Source of the DNA: Trueperaceae bacterium | GTDB taxonomy: Bacteria > Deinococcota > Deinococci > Deinococcales > Trueperaceae | Direction of reading: 5' to 3' | Assembly (NCBI GenBank): GCA_036381035.1 | Contig: DASVDQ010000114.1 | Coordinates: 1 to 45,578 of the forward strand | DNA length: 45,578 nucleotides | Shown here: piece by piece, positions 1 through 8,833 of the stretch | How positions within the stretch are numbered: the stretch's first letter is position 1 | Layout: each line of letters starts with the position of its first letter | Made by a program: the position numbers and the translations under genes | The notes under the pieces: model-generated | Told to the model about the DNA's origin: nothing | Databases searched by the model: none | What the model saw: the letters and a program-made list of their open reading frames with translations, nothing else

Positions 1-138
1 GTCGCCGGCGAGTCCGATGAACGCGTTGCCGAGGAGGCGGCCGACCTGCTCTACCACCTCGAGGTATCGCTCGCCTCCCGCGGTCTCGGAATCGAAGCGC
101 CCGCCACGGTCCTGAACGCGCGCCGCCGCGACGGCTGA
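1..138 (+). CDS. hisE: Phosphoribosyl-ATP pyrophosphatase (HisE), C-terminal part only
   Basis: The reading frame is already open at base 1 and ends at TGA 136-138, leaving 45 residues. The stretch EEAADLLYHLEVSLASRGL matches the last helices of HisE (or the HisE half of HisIE), which hydrolyses phosphoribosyl-ATP in the second step of histidine synthesis. The Glu-Glu-Ala-Ala-Asp-Leu-Leu-Tyr-His run is the metal-binding helix of this MazG-like fold. The gene lies 7 bases before trpE, so the two are probably co-transcribed. Codons GAT, GAA, GTT and GTA are more frequent here than in the genes after trpE (see the trpE composition finding). The family call rests on this short conserved segment; whether it is a separate HisE or a HisIE fusion cannot be seen. 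Confidence 0.75.
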   Translation, partial: VAGESDERVAEEAADLLYHLEVSLASRGLGIEAPATVLNARRRDG

Positions 139-145
139 GCCGGGC

Positions 146-1647
146 GTGAGCGCGGACGTCACGACACTCGAGCAGGCCCGCGAGCTTGCCGGGGCCGGGA
201 ACGTCGTTCCGGTCGTCGCGACGTTCGTCGACGACACCGAGACCCCCGTCTCCGCCTTCCTGAAGCTGCGCGACGGCGGCCCCTGCTTCCTGCTCGAGTC
301 GGCCGAGCAGGGCGGGCGGCTCGGCCGCTACTCGTTCCTCGGCTTCAGCCCCCACCTCTCGATCCGCTGGGCCGACGGCGAGCTGCTCGAATGGGAGGGC
401 GCCGCCGCTACCGCGGGCGAGCCGACCCGCCGCAGCCCTGCACCCGACCCCTACGCTGCCGTCGCGGCCGCGCTCGAGCGCTTCGACCTCGCCGATGCCG
501 ATGAGCTCCCGTTCGCCGGCGGCGCCGTCGGCCTGTTCGGCTACGACCTGGTCCGCACCGTCGAGCCGCTCGGCGATCCGAACCCCGACCCGCTCGGGCT
601 CCCCGACCTGGCGCTGATGGTCTGCGAGCTGATCGTCGCCTTCGACCATCACAAGCACGAGGTCTCGATCATCGCTCTCGCGTTCAGCGGCGCGGACGGG
701 ATCGGGCCCGCGTACGAGCGCGCCGTCGGGCTGATCGAAGCGGCCCGCGAGCGTCTCCGCGGCGCGATCCCAGGCCGCTCTCGCAGCCATCCGGCCGGGG
801 CCCGCAACGGGTCGGTCGAGTGGGGGTCGAACCTGACCCGCGAGCAGTTCGAGTCGAACGTCGCGCGGATCGTCGAGTACGTCCGCGCGGGCGACGCGTT
901 CCAGGTAGTCCCCTCCCAGCGCTTCAGCGCCGACTGCCCCGTCGAGGCGTTCTCGATCTATCGGGGGCTGCGGGCGATCAACCCCTCGCCATACATGTAC
1001 TTCCTCGACTTCGGAGACTTCGAGATCGCCGGCGCATCGCCGGAGCCGCTCGTCAAGGTGACCGGGCGGCGGGTCGAGACCCGGCCGATCGCCGGGACCT
1101 ACCCGCGCGGCGGCGACGAGGAGGAGGATCGCGCCAACGCCGAACGGCTGCTGGCCGACCCGAAGGAGCGGGCCGAGCACGTGATGCTCGTCGACCTCGG
1201 CCGCAACGACCTCGGGCGCGTCTGCCGGCCCGGCACCGTGCGGGTGACAGACCTGATGCGCGTCGAGCGCTACAGCCACGTGATGCACCTCGTCAGCACC
1301 GTCGAGGGCGAGCTGGCCGAGGGGAAGACGGCGCTCGACGCGCTGGCCGCGACCCTGCCCATGGGCACGGCCTCCGGCGCCCCGAAGATCAGGGCGATGG
1401 AGATCATCGACGAGCTCGAGCCCGTCAGGCGCGGCCCCTACGCCGGTGCGTTCGGCTACGTCTCGGTCACCGGCGACATGGACATGGCGCTGACGCTGCG
1501 CACGGTCGTCGTCACCGGCGGCAGGATGCACCTGCAGGCCGGCTGCGGGGTCGTGGCGGACTCGGTCCCGGCGAACGAGTGGCGCGAGGCGCTCAACAAG
1601 CTGGCGGCGCTGAGGCGCGCTGTCGAGATGGCCACGGAGGGCCTGGC

Positions 1648-1651
<4 letters not shown>
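146..1651 (+). CDS. trpE: Anthranilate synthase component I (TrpE)
   Basis: TrpE converts chorismate to anthranilate using ammonia delivered by TrpG, the first committed step of tryptophan synthesis. The 501 residues are a normal family length. The N-terminal LLES (49-52) with RYSF (61-64) is the tryptophan feedback-inhibition site. The chorismate-binding domain (about 230-495) carries PIAGTYPRG (314-322), [11 protein letters not shown] (348-358), [20 protein letters not shown] (406-425) and [10 protein letters not shown] near the end. The start is GTG 146, seven bases after hisE. The gene overlaps trpG by four bases (GTGA), implying translational coupling. Codon use changes within the gene: none of the 35 arginines before codon 416 is AGG, while four of the eight from 416 onward are. 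A PabB role is possible, but the LLES site and the trpG/trpD neighbours favour TrpE. Confidence 0.93.
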
Positions 1652-2304
<653 letters not shown>

Positions 2305-2341
2305 GGGAGGCGCGCCGGCCCGTCCGCCGGCGCGCGCTGCC

Positions 2342-3238
2342 GTGACCTCCGGCGGCGCCGGACCGGCGCTCAGCGTGATCACCGCCAGCCGCGGGCGCCA
2401 CGAGCTGCTCCTGCGCAAGGCCGCGTCGCTGGCCGCCCAGACGCTCCCGCCCTCCGAGTTCGAGTGGCGCCTGTGGCTGAACGAGCCGCCCGAGGACGTG
2501 GCGGTCGTGAGGGAGGCGCTGGAGGCCCTGGCGCTGCCCTTCGCCGTGTGGGTGGGGGGCGGCAGCGACGAGCCCGTGGGCCGGGCGCGCGACCTGGCGG
2601 CGGAGGGCGCCCGCGGACGCGTCCTGCTCCTCAGCGACGACGACTGCCTGCCCGCGCCCGGCGCGCTGGCGGCGCACCTGGCGTTCCACGACGCGACGCC
2701 GCGCGCCGTCGGCGTGGGTCCCCTGCGCCTGCCGCCGGAGCTGAGGCGCGGCCGCCGCGCCGAGCCGTTCGAGCGCCCCGCCGCCCTCGGTCGCCGCGCC
2801 TGGTGGTTCAACCTCACGGGCGCGAACTCCAGCCTGCCCGCCGCGGCGTTCCGCGCGGTGGGCGGCTACGACCCCGCCTGGCGCGACTACGGCGGCGAGG
2901 ACCCCGAGCTGGCGCTCAGGCTGCGCGACGCCGGCCTGCGCTTCCGCCACGTGCCGGGCGGCGACGCCTACCATCACGGACGCGTGTGGGACGACGAGCG
3001 CAAGGCCTACCTGGCCGGCCGGGCGCACGTGCGCGTCTGGCGGCGGCATCAGCGGCCGGACGTAGCCCTCGCGCTCGGCGTGCACCCCTGGCTGCTCGCC
3101 CTCAAGCGGGCGGCGCTCGGCGGGCCGTGGGCGCGGCTCCTCGACCCGGACGTGCGCCGCTACGAGCTCGCCTACGCCAGGGGCGCCCGCGACGAGCTCC
3201 GTGGCGCCGCGCCGCGGTCAGCGGCCGTCACGCGGTAG
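2342..3238 (+). CDS. Family 2 glycosyltransferase
   Basis: The 298-residue protein has a GT-A fold of the GT2 type. An N-terminal nucleotide-sugar strand LSVITASRGRHELLLRKAAS leads to a DxD-like LLLSDDDCLPAPGAL near residue 100. A galactosyltransferase-type C-terminal segment follows, with GANSSLPAAAFRAVGGYDP and GGEDPELALRLRDAG, where the Glu-Asp pair is the likely catalytic base region. No membrane segment is visible, so it is probably cytoplasmic or membrane-peripheral. The start is GTG 2342, 37 bases after trpG. It sits between trpG and trpD with all three on one strand, yet has no obvious role in tryptophan synthesis. Donor and acceptor sugars cannot be inferred; a surface-glycan role would fit the polysaccharide genes at 37.9-40.7 kb. 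Confidence 0.82.
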   Translation: MTSGGAGPALSVITASRGRHELLLRKAASLAAQTLPPSEFEWRLWLNEPPEDVAVVREALEALALPFAVWVGGGSDEPVGRARDLAAEGARGRVLLLSDDDCLPAPGALAAHLAFHDATPRAVGVGPLRLPPELRRGRRAEPFERPAALGRRAWWFNLTGANSSLPAAAFRAVGGYDPAWRDYGGEDPELALRLRDAGLRFRHVPGGDAYHHGRVWDDERKAYLAGRAHVRVWRRHQRPDVALALGVHPWLLALKRAALGGPWARLLDPDVRRYELAYARGARDELRGAAPRSAAVTR

Positions 3239-3241
3239 ACT
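3236..3241 (+). promoter_or_regulatory. -10 box of a leaderless promoter for trpD
   Basis: TAGACT lies 8 bases before the trpD ATG, inside the end of the glycosyltransferase gene. There is no Shine-Dalgarno sequence between it and the start. It suggests trpD also has its own leaderless transcript. Confidence 0.5.
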
Positions 3242-3249
3242 CCCTCGGC

Positions 3250-4293
3250 ATGAGCGAGGAGTTCGACGTCGCGTCGCTGCTGGGGCGCGTCTTCGACGGC
3301 GAGACCCTGGAGCGCGACGAGGCCCGCGACGTCATGGGCCGCCTGATGGACGGCAAGCTCTCGCAGGTGCAGGCCGCGGCCCTGCTGGCGGCGCTGCGCA
3401 CGCGCGGCGAGACCGTCGAGGAGATCATCGGGTTCGCCCAGGCGATGCGCGAGCGCGCCGTCCCGGTGCGGGTCAGCGTCGACGGACCGCTCGTCGACAC
3501 CTGCGGCACCGGCGGCACCGGACTGAACGTCTTCAACGTCAGCACGACGGCGACGTTCCTGGCGGCGGCGCTCGGCGTGAGGGTGGCCAAGCACGGCAAC
3601 GTCGGCGTCACGCGCCCCTCGGGCTCGGCCGACGTGCTGAGGGCCGCGGGGGCGAACCTCGACCTCACGGGCGACGCGGTCGCCAGGGCCATCGAGACGG
3701 TCGGCGTGGGCTTCATCTTCGCCCGCAACCACCACCCGGCCATGCGCTTCGTCGCGCCCATCAGGGCCGACCTCAAGGCGCGGACGATCTTCAACAACCT
3801 GGGCCCCCTCACGAACCCCGCGGGCGCGCAGCGGCAGCTGATGGGCGTGTTCTCGCCCGACCTGGCGCGCCTCCTGGCCGAGGTGCTGCGCGGCCTGGGC
3901 GTCGAGCGCGCGCTGGTCGTGCACGGCGACGGGCTCGACGACCTCACCGTGACCGGCCCCAGCAGCGTCACCGAGCTGAGGGCCGACGGCTCGATCGAGG
4001 AGTACGAGGTCGCGCCGGAGGACCTGGGCGTGGGACGGCACCCCGCCCACGAGCTCGCCGGCGGCGGGCCCGAGGAGAACGCCGCGATCATGCGCCGCGT
4101 CCTGGGCGGCGGGGCGCCGGCGGCGGCCAGCGAGGTCGTGGCGCTGAACGCCGGCGCCGCCGCCTACCTGGCCGGCCTCGCGCCCGACCTCCGCTCGGGC
4201 GTGGCGGCGGCGCTCGAGGCGCTGCGCAGCGGCGCGGGCCTGTCCAAGCTCGACGAGTACGTCGCCTTCACCCGCGACGCCGCCGCGGCCTGA
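3250..4293 (+). CDS. trpD: Anthranilate phosphoribosyltransferase (TrpD)
   Basis: TrpD transfers the phosphoribosyl group of PRPP to anthranilate, the second step of tryptophan synthesis. The 347 residues include the N-terminal helical domain (1-70), the PRPP loop DTCGTGGTGLNVFNVST (83-99), KHGN (114-117), PSGSADVL (123-130), IRADLKARTIFNNLGPLTNP (171-190) and GDGLDDLTVTGPSSVTEL. Three positions differ from the usual sequence: GTGGD is GTGGT, the Arg after KHGN is Val, and the Mg-binding Asp-Glu pair (GLDE) is Asp-Asp. Overall similarity still makes TrpD the best call, although a related nucleoside-phosphorylase-fold transferase remains possible. ATG 3250 is chosen because a TAGACT -10 box lies 8 bases upstream. 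No trpC, F, B or A follows. Confidence 0.88.
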   Translation: MSEEFDVASLLGRVFDGETLERDEARDVMGRLMDGKLSQVQAAALLAALRTRGETVEEIIGFAQAMRERAVPVRVSVDGPLVDTCGTGGTGLNVFNVSTTATFLAAALGVRVAKHGNVGVTRPSGSADVLRAAGANLDLTGDAVARAIETVGVGFIFARNHHPAMRFVAPIRADLKARTIFNNLGPLTNPAGAQRQLMGVFSPDLARLLAEVLRGLGVERALVVHGDGLDDLTVTGPSSVTELRADGSIEEYEVAPEDLGVGRHPAHELAGGGPEENAAIMRRVLGGGAPAAASEVVALNAGAAAYLAGLAPDLRSGVAAALEALRSGAGLSKLDEYVAFTRDAAAA

Positions 4294-4412
4294 GGGCCCG
4301 GCCCCGACGCGCGAAGGTCCGCCTCGAGGCTGCCGGCGCGGCACGTCACCTCGCCCGACCTGCCCGGCGCGCGCCGGTCCGCCGAGGCGGCCAGCGGGAG
4401 CGGGGCGGTTGG

Positions 4413-4418
4413 TAGCAT
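4413..4418 (+). promoter_or_regulatory. -10 box at the penicillin-binding protein start
   Basis: TAGCAT overlaps the first possible ATG (4417) and lies 7 bases before an in-frame GTG at 4426. By the spacing seen at other genes here, transcription would begin at or near 4426, making that GTG a leaderless start. Confidence 0.45.
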
Positions 4419-6630
4419 GGCGGGCGTGAAGCTCGTCCAAGGGCTGTTCCTGCTCGTGCTCACGGCGGCCCTGTCGTTCCTCGCGCTGCTCACCTCGTCG
4501 GCGCTGAAGTGGTCCGGCGAGCTGCCGTCCCTTGACAGCCTCGATGCCCTCGAGTACACGTCCACGTCGATCGTCTACGCCTCCGACGGCGTGACCCGCA
4601 TCGGCCAGATCGTGCCGGCCGAGGGCGAGAGCCGCATCTCCACGAACCGGATCCCCGTGGGCCTCGACGAGGTGTCGCCCGCGGCGCTGGCGGCGATCGT
4701 CGCCTACGAGGACGACCAGTTCTTCAGCCACTACGGCATGGACCTGCCGGCGGTGGTGCGCGCCGCCTACGAGGAGTTCTTCGGCGACGCCCAGCGCGGC
4801 GGCTCGACGATCACCACGCAGGTGATCAAGAACACGCTGCTCTTCGACATCCGCAGCGAGCGCTCGCTGGAGCGGAAGGTCAAGGAGATCATGCTGGCGC
4901 TGGAGCTCGAGCGCCGGCTCACGAAGTCGGAGATCCTGCAGCGCTACATCAACGTCGTGTTCTGGGGCGGCAACGTCTACGGCATCCGCGCCGCCGCCCA
5001 GGCCTACTTCGGCAAGGAGCCCAGCGAGCTCAACCTCGCCGAGGGCCTCTACCTCGCACGCCTGATCCCGTCGCCGAACGCGCGCCACGACGACTTCCTC
5101 GGCACGCGGGCCAGCATGCGCGAGGTCCTCGACAAGATGGTCAGGCAGGGGACGATAAGCCGGGAGATGGCCGAACGCACCTGGCGCTACCCCCTCGAGC
5201 CGCTCGGCTGGGAGGTCGAGTACGACGAGAACGGCGAGGTGCTCGCGGCCACCAGGACCGACCAGGACGTGCTGGTCCAGGGCTCCGTCAGCTCCGACCT
5301 CTCGCGCGACGTGGTGATCGCGGTCCGCAACTGGCTCACCGACCGCTACGGCGAGAGCGTGGTGTTCGGCTCGGGCGGCCTCAAGGTCATCACCACCATC
5401 GACGTCCAGGCGCAGCTCGCCGCGAACCAGGCCAGCCTGGAGGCCGAGATCCCCGAGGGCGCGCAGATGGCGATCGTGGCCATCGACCCGAGCACCGGGG
5501 CCGTGCTCGCGATGGTCGGCCAGAAGCTCGAGGAGGGCGTGCCGCCCGGCGAGTTCAACCGCGCCACGCAGGCGCGCAGGCAGCCCGGCAGCTCGTTCAA
5601 GCCCATCGTCTACGCCACGGCCATCGAGCAGGGCGGCTTCAACCAGGCGACGATCCTCGTCGACGGGCCCGCACAGTTCGAGGTCCCCGGTCAGCCGCCC
5701 TACGAGCCCAAGAACCACGACGAGGCCTACGACGGACCGCAGACCATCCGCGCCAGCCTCAACCGCAGCCGCAACATCCCGGCCGTGAAGGCGCTGGAGG
5801 CGGCGACCGCCACGGCCGTCGCCGAGAAGGCGCGCCAGCTCGGCTACGACGTCATGCCGTACCCGGCGATGGCCCTGGGCAGCTTCGTGGTCACGCCGCT
5901 GCAGCACACGGCCGCGATGGCGGCGTTCGCGAACGGCGGCGTCTACACCGAGCCGTACTTCATCCAGCGCGTCGAGGACGCCGACGGCAACGTGATCTAC
6001 GAGGCCTCGCCGCACTCGGCCCGGGTGTGGAGCGAGGAGACGGCGTACATCATGCTCGACATGCTGCACGGCAACGTCGTCGACAGGGACCCGGCGTACG
6101 GCCTGTCGAACCGCGCCTCGGTGCCCGGCCGGTGGATCGCCGGCAAGACCGGCACCACGAACGACGAGGTCGACATCTGGTTCGTCGGCATCACGCCCGG
6201 CCTCGTCGCCTCGGTGTGGATCGGCAACGACGACAACTCGAGCCTGCCCAGCCGCATGACCCTCAGCGACGGCACCGTCGACCTCGTCAACAGCTCGCGC
6301 CAGCCCATCTACGTGTGGAACGACTTCGTGACGGCGGCGCTGCGCGGGCGCTCCGGCGCGGGCGAGACGTTCCCCGTGCCGGAGGGCATCGTGTTCCACA
6401 AGATCGACCTCAAGACCGGGGCGCCGTCCGAGACCGGCGTGAACGCGGCCTTCAAGCGCAGCGACGACCTGGCGGCGCAGCAGCTCGCGCCCGTAGTGAG
6501 GCTCAAGATCCCCATCGACACGGCCACCGGCCTGCGCGCCACCGTCGACACGCCCGCCGACCGCATCGAGATCATCGAGGTCTCGCCGGAGGAGGCCCTG
6601 CAGTACCTGCCGGCGGCGGGAGCCGGGTAG
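4417..6630 (+). CDS. Class A penicillin-binding protein (bifunctional peptidoglycan glycosyltransferase/transpeptidase)
   Basis: The enzyme polymerises glycan strands and cross-links stem peptides at the outer face of the inner membrane. From ATG 4417 (737 aa) there is one membrane anchor (about 7-28). The GT51 domain has catalytic EDDQFFSH (98-105), RGGSTITTQ (127-135), ERKVKEIMLALELER and NLAEGLYLARLIPSPNA. The transpeptidase domain has the SxxK nucleophile at Ser392/Lys395, SRN at 451-453 and KTGT from Lys577. Both active sites look intact. The C-terminus is short, with no PASTA or fibronectin domain. GTG 4426 may be the true start (see the -10 box), which removes only three residues. The P1 peptidase gene begins 4 bases after its stop, so the two form an operon. 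Confidence 0.93.
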   Translation: MAGVKLVQGLFLLVLTAALSFLALLTSSALKWSGELPSLDSLDALEYTSTSIVYASDGVTRIGQIVPAEGESRISTNRIPVGLDEVSPAALAAIVAYEDDQFFSHYGMDLPAVVRAAYEEFFGDAQRGGSTITTQVIKNTLLFDIRSERSLERKVKEIMLALELERRLTKSEILQRYINVVFWGGNVYGIRAAAQAYFGKEPSELNLAEGLYLARLIPSPNARHDDFLGTRASMREVLDKMVRQGTISREMAERTWRYPLEPLGWEVEYDENGEVLAATRTDQDVLVQGSVSSDLSRDVVIAVRNWLTDRYGESVVFGSGGLKVITTIDVQAQLAANQASLEAEIPEGAQMAIVAIDPSTGAVLAMVGQKLEEGVPPGEFNRATQARRQPGSSFKPIVYATAIEQGGFNQATILVDGPAQFEVPGQPPYEPKNHDEAYDGPQTIRASLNRSRNIPAVKALEAATATAVAEKARQLGYDVMPYPAMALGSFVVTPLQHTAAMAAFANGGVYTEPYFIQRVEDADGNVIYEASPHSARVWSEETAYIMLDMLHGNVVDRDPAYGLSNRASVPGRWIAGKTGTTNDEVDIWFVGITPGLVASVWIGNDDNSSLPSRMTLSDGTVDLVNSSRQPIYVWNDFVTAALRGRSGAGETFPVPEGIVFHKIDLKTGAPSETGVNAAFKRSDDLAAQQLAPVVRLKIPIDTATGLRATVDTPADRIEIIEVSPEEALQYLPAAGAG

Positions 6631-6633
6631 GCC

Positions 6634-7572
6634 TTGGGAGCCGAGCGCCTGGCCGCCAACGACACGATCACGGCCGTCGACGGGCTGACCGTCGGCCACT
6701 GGACCGACCCCGTCGCGCGCACCGGCTGCACGGTCGTGCTGGCGCCGCCCGAGGGCTGCATCGCCTCGGGCCGGGCGCTGGGCCCGGCGCCGGGCTCGCG
6801 CGAGTCGGTGCTGCTCGAGGCCGACCGCACCGTCGACACGGTCAACGCCGTCCTCCTGACGGGCGGCAGCGCCTTCGGCCTGGCCGCCGCCTCCGGCGTC
6901 ATGCGCTGGCTGGAGGAGAGGCGCTGCGGCTACGAGACCGGCTACGCCTGCGTGCCCATCGTGCCGGCCGCCGTGATCTACGACCTCGGCACCGGCGACC
7001 CCCGGGTGCGACCCGACCAGGACGAGGGACGCGCCGCCTGCGAGGCCGCCCACGGCGGACCGGTCGAGCAGGGCAGGGTGGGCGTGGGCACGGGAGCGAC
7101 GGTCGGCAAGCTCCGCGGCATCGAGCACGCCTCGCCCAGCGGCCTCGGCTCGCACGCCGTGGACGTGGGAGGGGCCGTGGTCGCCGCGCTGGCCGTGAGC
7201 AACGCGGTCGGGAACCTCGTCGACCCCGACGACGGGTCGCTCGTCGCCGGCCACGCCGACCTGCTGGGCCTGGCCGCCGCCGGCGCCGAGCCGGTGCTGC
7301 CCGGCGCCAACACGACCCTCGTCGTGGTGGCCACGGACGCGCCCGTCACGAAGGCGCAGGCGCACGCCCTGTCGCTGTCGGCGCACGTGGGCATAGCCCG
7401 CGTGACGCGCCCGTCGCACACGGTCATGGACGGCGACACGGCGTTCGTGCTCTCCACCTGCAGCGGGCCGCGCGTGCCGATGCAGGCGCTGTCGATCGCC
7501 GTGCAGGAGGTCGTCGCGCGCGCCCTGGTGAAGGGCGTCGTCGCGGGGCGCGCCCAGGCCGCTGGCGGGTAG
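6634..7572 (+). CDS. P1 (DmpA/BapA)-family N-terminal-nucleophile peptidase
   Basis: The 312-residue protein matches the P1/S58 family, whose members act as aminopeptidases or beta-peptidyl aminopeptidases after self-cleavage into two chains. Landmarks are LTVGHWTDPVARTGCTVVL (about 18-36), LLTGGSAFGLAAASGVMRWL, VGVGTGATVGK, VSNAVGNLVDP, and PGANTTLVVVATDAPVTKAQ near residue 230. The Asn-Thr-Thr in that last segment is the expected self-processing site, giving a Thr nucleophile. SHTVMDGDTAF closes the domain. No signal peptide is seen, so it is probably cytoplasmic. It starts at TTG 6634, 4 bases after the PBP stop, and is probably read by coupled translation. A link to peptidoglycan peptide recycling is suggested only by this context. 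Confidence 0.88.
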   Translation: MGAERLAANDTITAVDGLTVGHWTDPVARTGCTVVLAPPEGCIASGRALGPAPGSRESVLLEADRTVDTVNAVLLTGGSAFGLAAASGVMRWLEERRCGYETGYACVPIVPAAVIYDLGTGDPRVRPDQDEGRAACEAAHGGPVEQGRVGVGTGATVGKLRGIEHASPSGLGSHAVDVGGAVVAALAVSNAVGNLVDPDDGSLVAGHADLLGLAAAGAEPVLPGANTTLVVVATDAPVTKAQAHALSLSAHVGIARVTRPSHTVMDGDTAFVLSTCSGPRVPMQALSIAVQEVVARALVKGVVAGRAQAAGG

Positions 7573-7601
7573 GCCGCCCCGCGGGCCCGCCGGTCAGCGC
7601 C

Positions 7602-8717
7602 TCACTGACCGAGTCGGTAGATCACCCCGCCCTGGTGGTCGGCGACGTAGAGCTCGCCCGCGGCGTCCTCGCCGAACGTCGAGACGTTGAATCCTGTCTC
7701 GAGCAGCAGCGTCACCTCCCACTCGTCGCCGGCGCGGTCGGCGCGCCAGATGCGCCCCGAGACGTAGTCGGCGAACACGTAGGCGCCCGCCAGGTCGGGC
7801 AGCGCGCTGCCGCGGTAGACGTAGCCGCCGCTGATCGAGGCGCCCCACTCGCTGGAGTGCGGGTAGCTGATGATCGGCAGCACGAGGCCGGACGTGTCGC
7901 AGCCGGTCCGCGGCTGGTAGCAGCTCTCGGCCTCCATGACGTTCCAGCCGTAGTTCTCGCCGCCCGTCGAGTCGGCCGGCTGCAGGTTGACCTCCTCGTA
8001 CGCGTTCTGCCCGACGTCGGCGATGTAGAGGTCGCCGGTCTCGCGGTCGAAGCTGAACCGCCACGGGTTGCGCAGGCCGTAGGCCCAGACCTCGGGCCTC
8101 GCCCCCTCGCGGCCGACGAACGGGTTGTCGTCCGGCGCCACGGCGTCGTCGCCCGAGACGTCGAGCCGTAGGAGCTTGGCGAGGAGCGTGCCGAGGTCCT
8201 GGCCGTTGCCGTGCGGGTCGCCGCCGCTGCCGCCGTCGCCGAGGCCGAGGTAGAGGTAGCCGTCGGGGCCGAACGCCAGCTGGCCGCCGTTGTGGTTGGC
8301 GTACGGCTGCTCCTGCGTGAGCAGCACCTGCTCGCTGCCGGCGTCGGCGGTGTCGCCATCGGCGATGAAGCGCGACAGCACCGAGTCGCCGTCGAGGTCG
8401 GTGTAGTAGACGTAGAACCTGCCCGTGTCGGCGAAGTCAGGCGGGAACGCCAGGCCGAGGAGCCCCCGCTCGCCGCCCGCGCGCACGCGGTCGGTGATGT
8501 CGAGGAACGGCCGGTCGAGGACCTGCCCGTCGCGGACGACGCGGATCGTGCCGCCCTGCTCGACCACGAACAGCCTGTCGTCGCCCGCGTTGGCGATCGC
8601 CACGGGGTTCGCGAAGCCGCTCGCCACCTCGACGAGCCGCGGCTGCGCCGTGGCCGAGCAGGCCAGCAAGGAGACGAGCACCGCTGCCGCCACTGCCTTC
8701 GTGCGTGTGACCCTCAT
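7602..8717 (-). CDS. Secreted PQQ-dependent sugar dehydrogenase (Hhip/aldose dehydrogenase family)
   Basis: The mature protein is a six-bladed beta-propeller like the soluble aldose dehydrogenase YliI/Asd and GdhB. These oxidise sugars in the periplasm with PQQ, although some family members lack proven activity. Visible signatures are GFANPVAIANAGDDRLFVVE, GERGLLGLAFPPDF, ANHNGGQLAFGPDGYLYLGL (containing the catalytic-type His and a calcium/PQQ loop), GLRNPWRFSFDRETGDLYIA, DVGQNAYEEVN and ENYGWNVME. The start is ATG 8717, because a TAACCT -10 box lies 7 bases upstream; this gives 371 residues beginning with a signal peptide (MRVTRTKAVAAAVLVSLLAC). SLLAC could be a lipobox, or cleavage could follow ATA before QP. 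An in-frame TTG at 8741 is less likely. It is convergent with the P1 peptidase. Confidence 0.88.
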   Translation of the reverse strand: MRVTRTKAVAAAVLVSLLACSATAQPRLVEVASGFANPVAIANAGDDRLFVVEQGGTIRVVRDGQVLDRPFLDITDRVRAGGERGLLGLAFPPDFADTGRFYVYYTDLDGDSVLSRFIADGDTADAGSEQVLLTQEQPYANHNGGQLAFGPDGYLYLGLGDGGSGGDPHGNGQDLGTLLAKLLRLDVSGDDAVAPDDNPFVGREGARPEVWAYGLRNPWRFSFDRETGDLYIADVGQNAYEEVNLQPADSTGGENYGWNVMEAESCYQPRTGCDTSGLVLPIISYPHSSEWGASISGGYVYRGSALPDLAGAYVFADYVSGRIWRADRAGDEWEVTLLLETGFNVSTFGEDAAGELYVADHQGGVIYRLGQ

Positions 8718-8724
8718 GCCAGAG

Positions 8725-8730
8725 AGGTTA
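8725..8730 (-). promoter_or_regulatory. -10 box of a leaderless promoter for the sugar dehydrogenase
   Basis: TAACCT on the minus strand lies 7 bases before ATG 8717, with no Shine-Dalgarno sequence between. It decides the start codon. Confidence 0.5.
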
Positions 8731-8833
8731 GGGGAAGACAACGTGAGAGGGTTTCACTTAGTGGACGGTGGGCGGCCGCCGCGGGGACGCTCGCCGTGGG
8801 CGCGGGGACACGGCCTCGGCGTCCACCGGACCG

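Noticed and set aside
3172-7419. A 1415-codon open frame on the minus strand opposite trpD, the PBP and the P1 peptidase.
   Set aside because: Its Arg/Gly/Val/His-rich composition is that of a shadow frame of GC-rich coding DNA. The plus-strand genes beneath have complete catalytic motifs.
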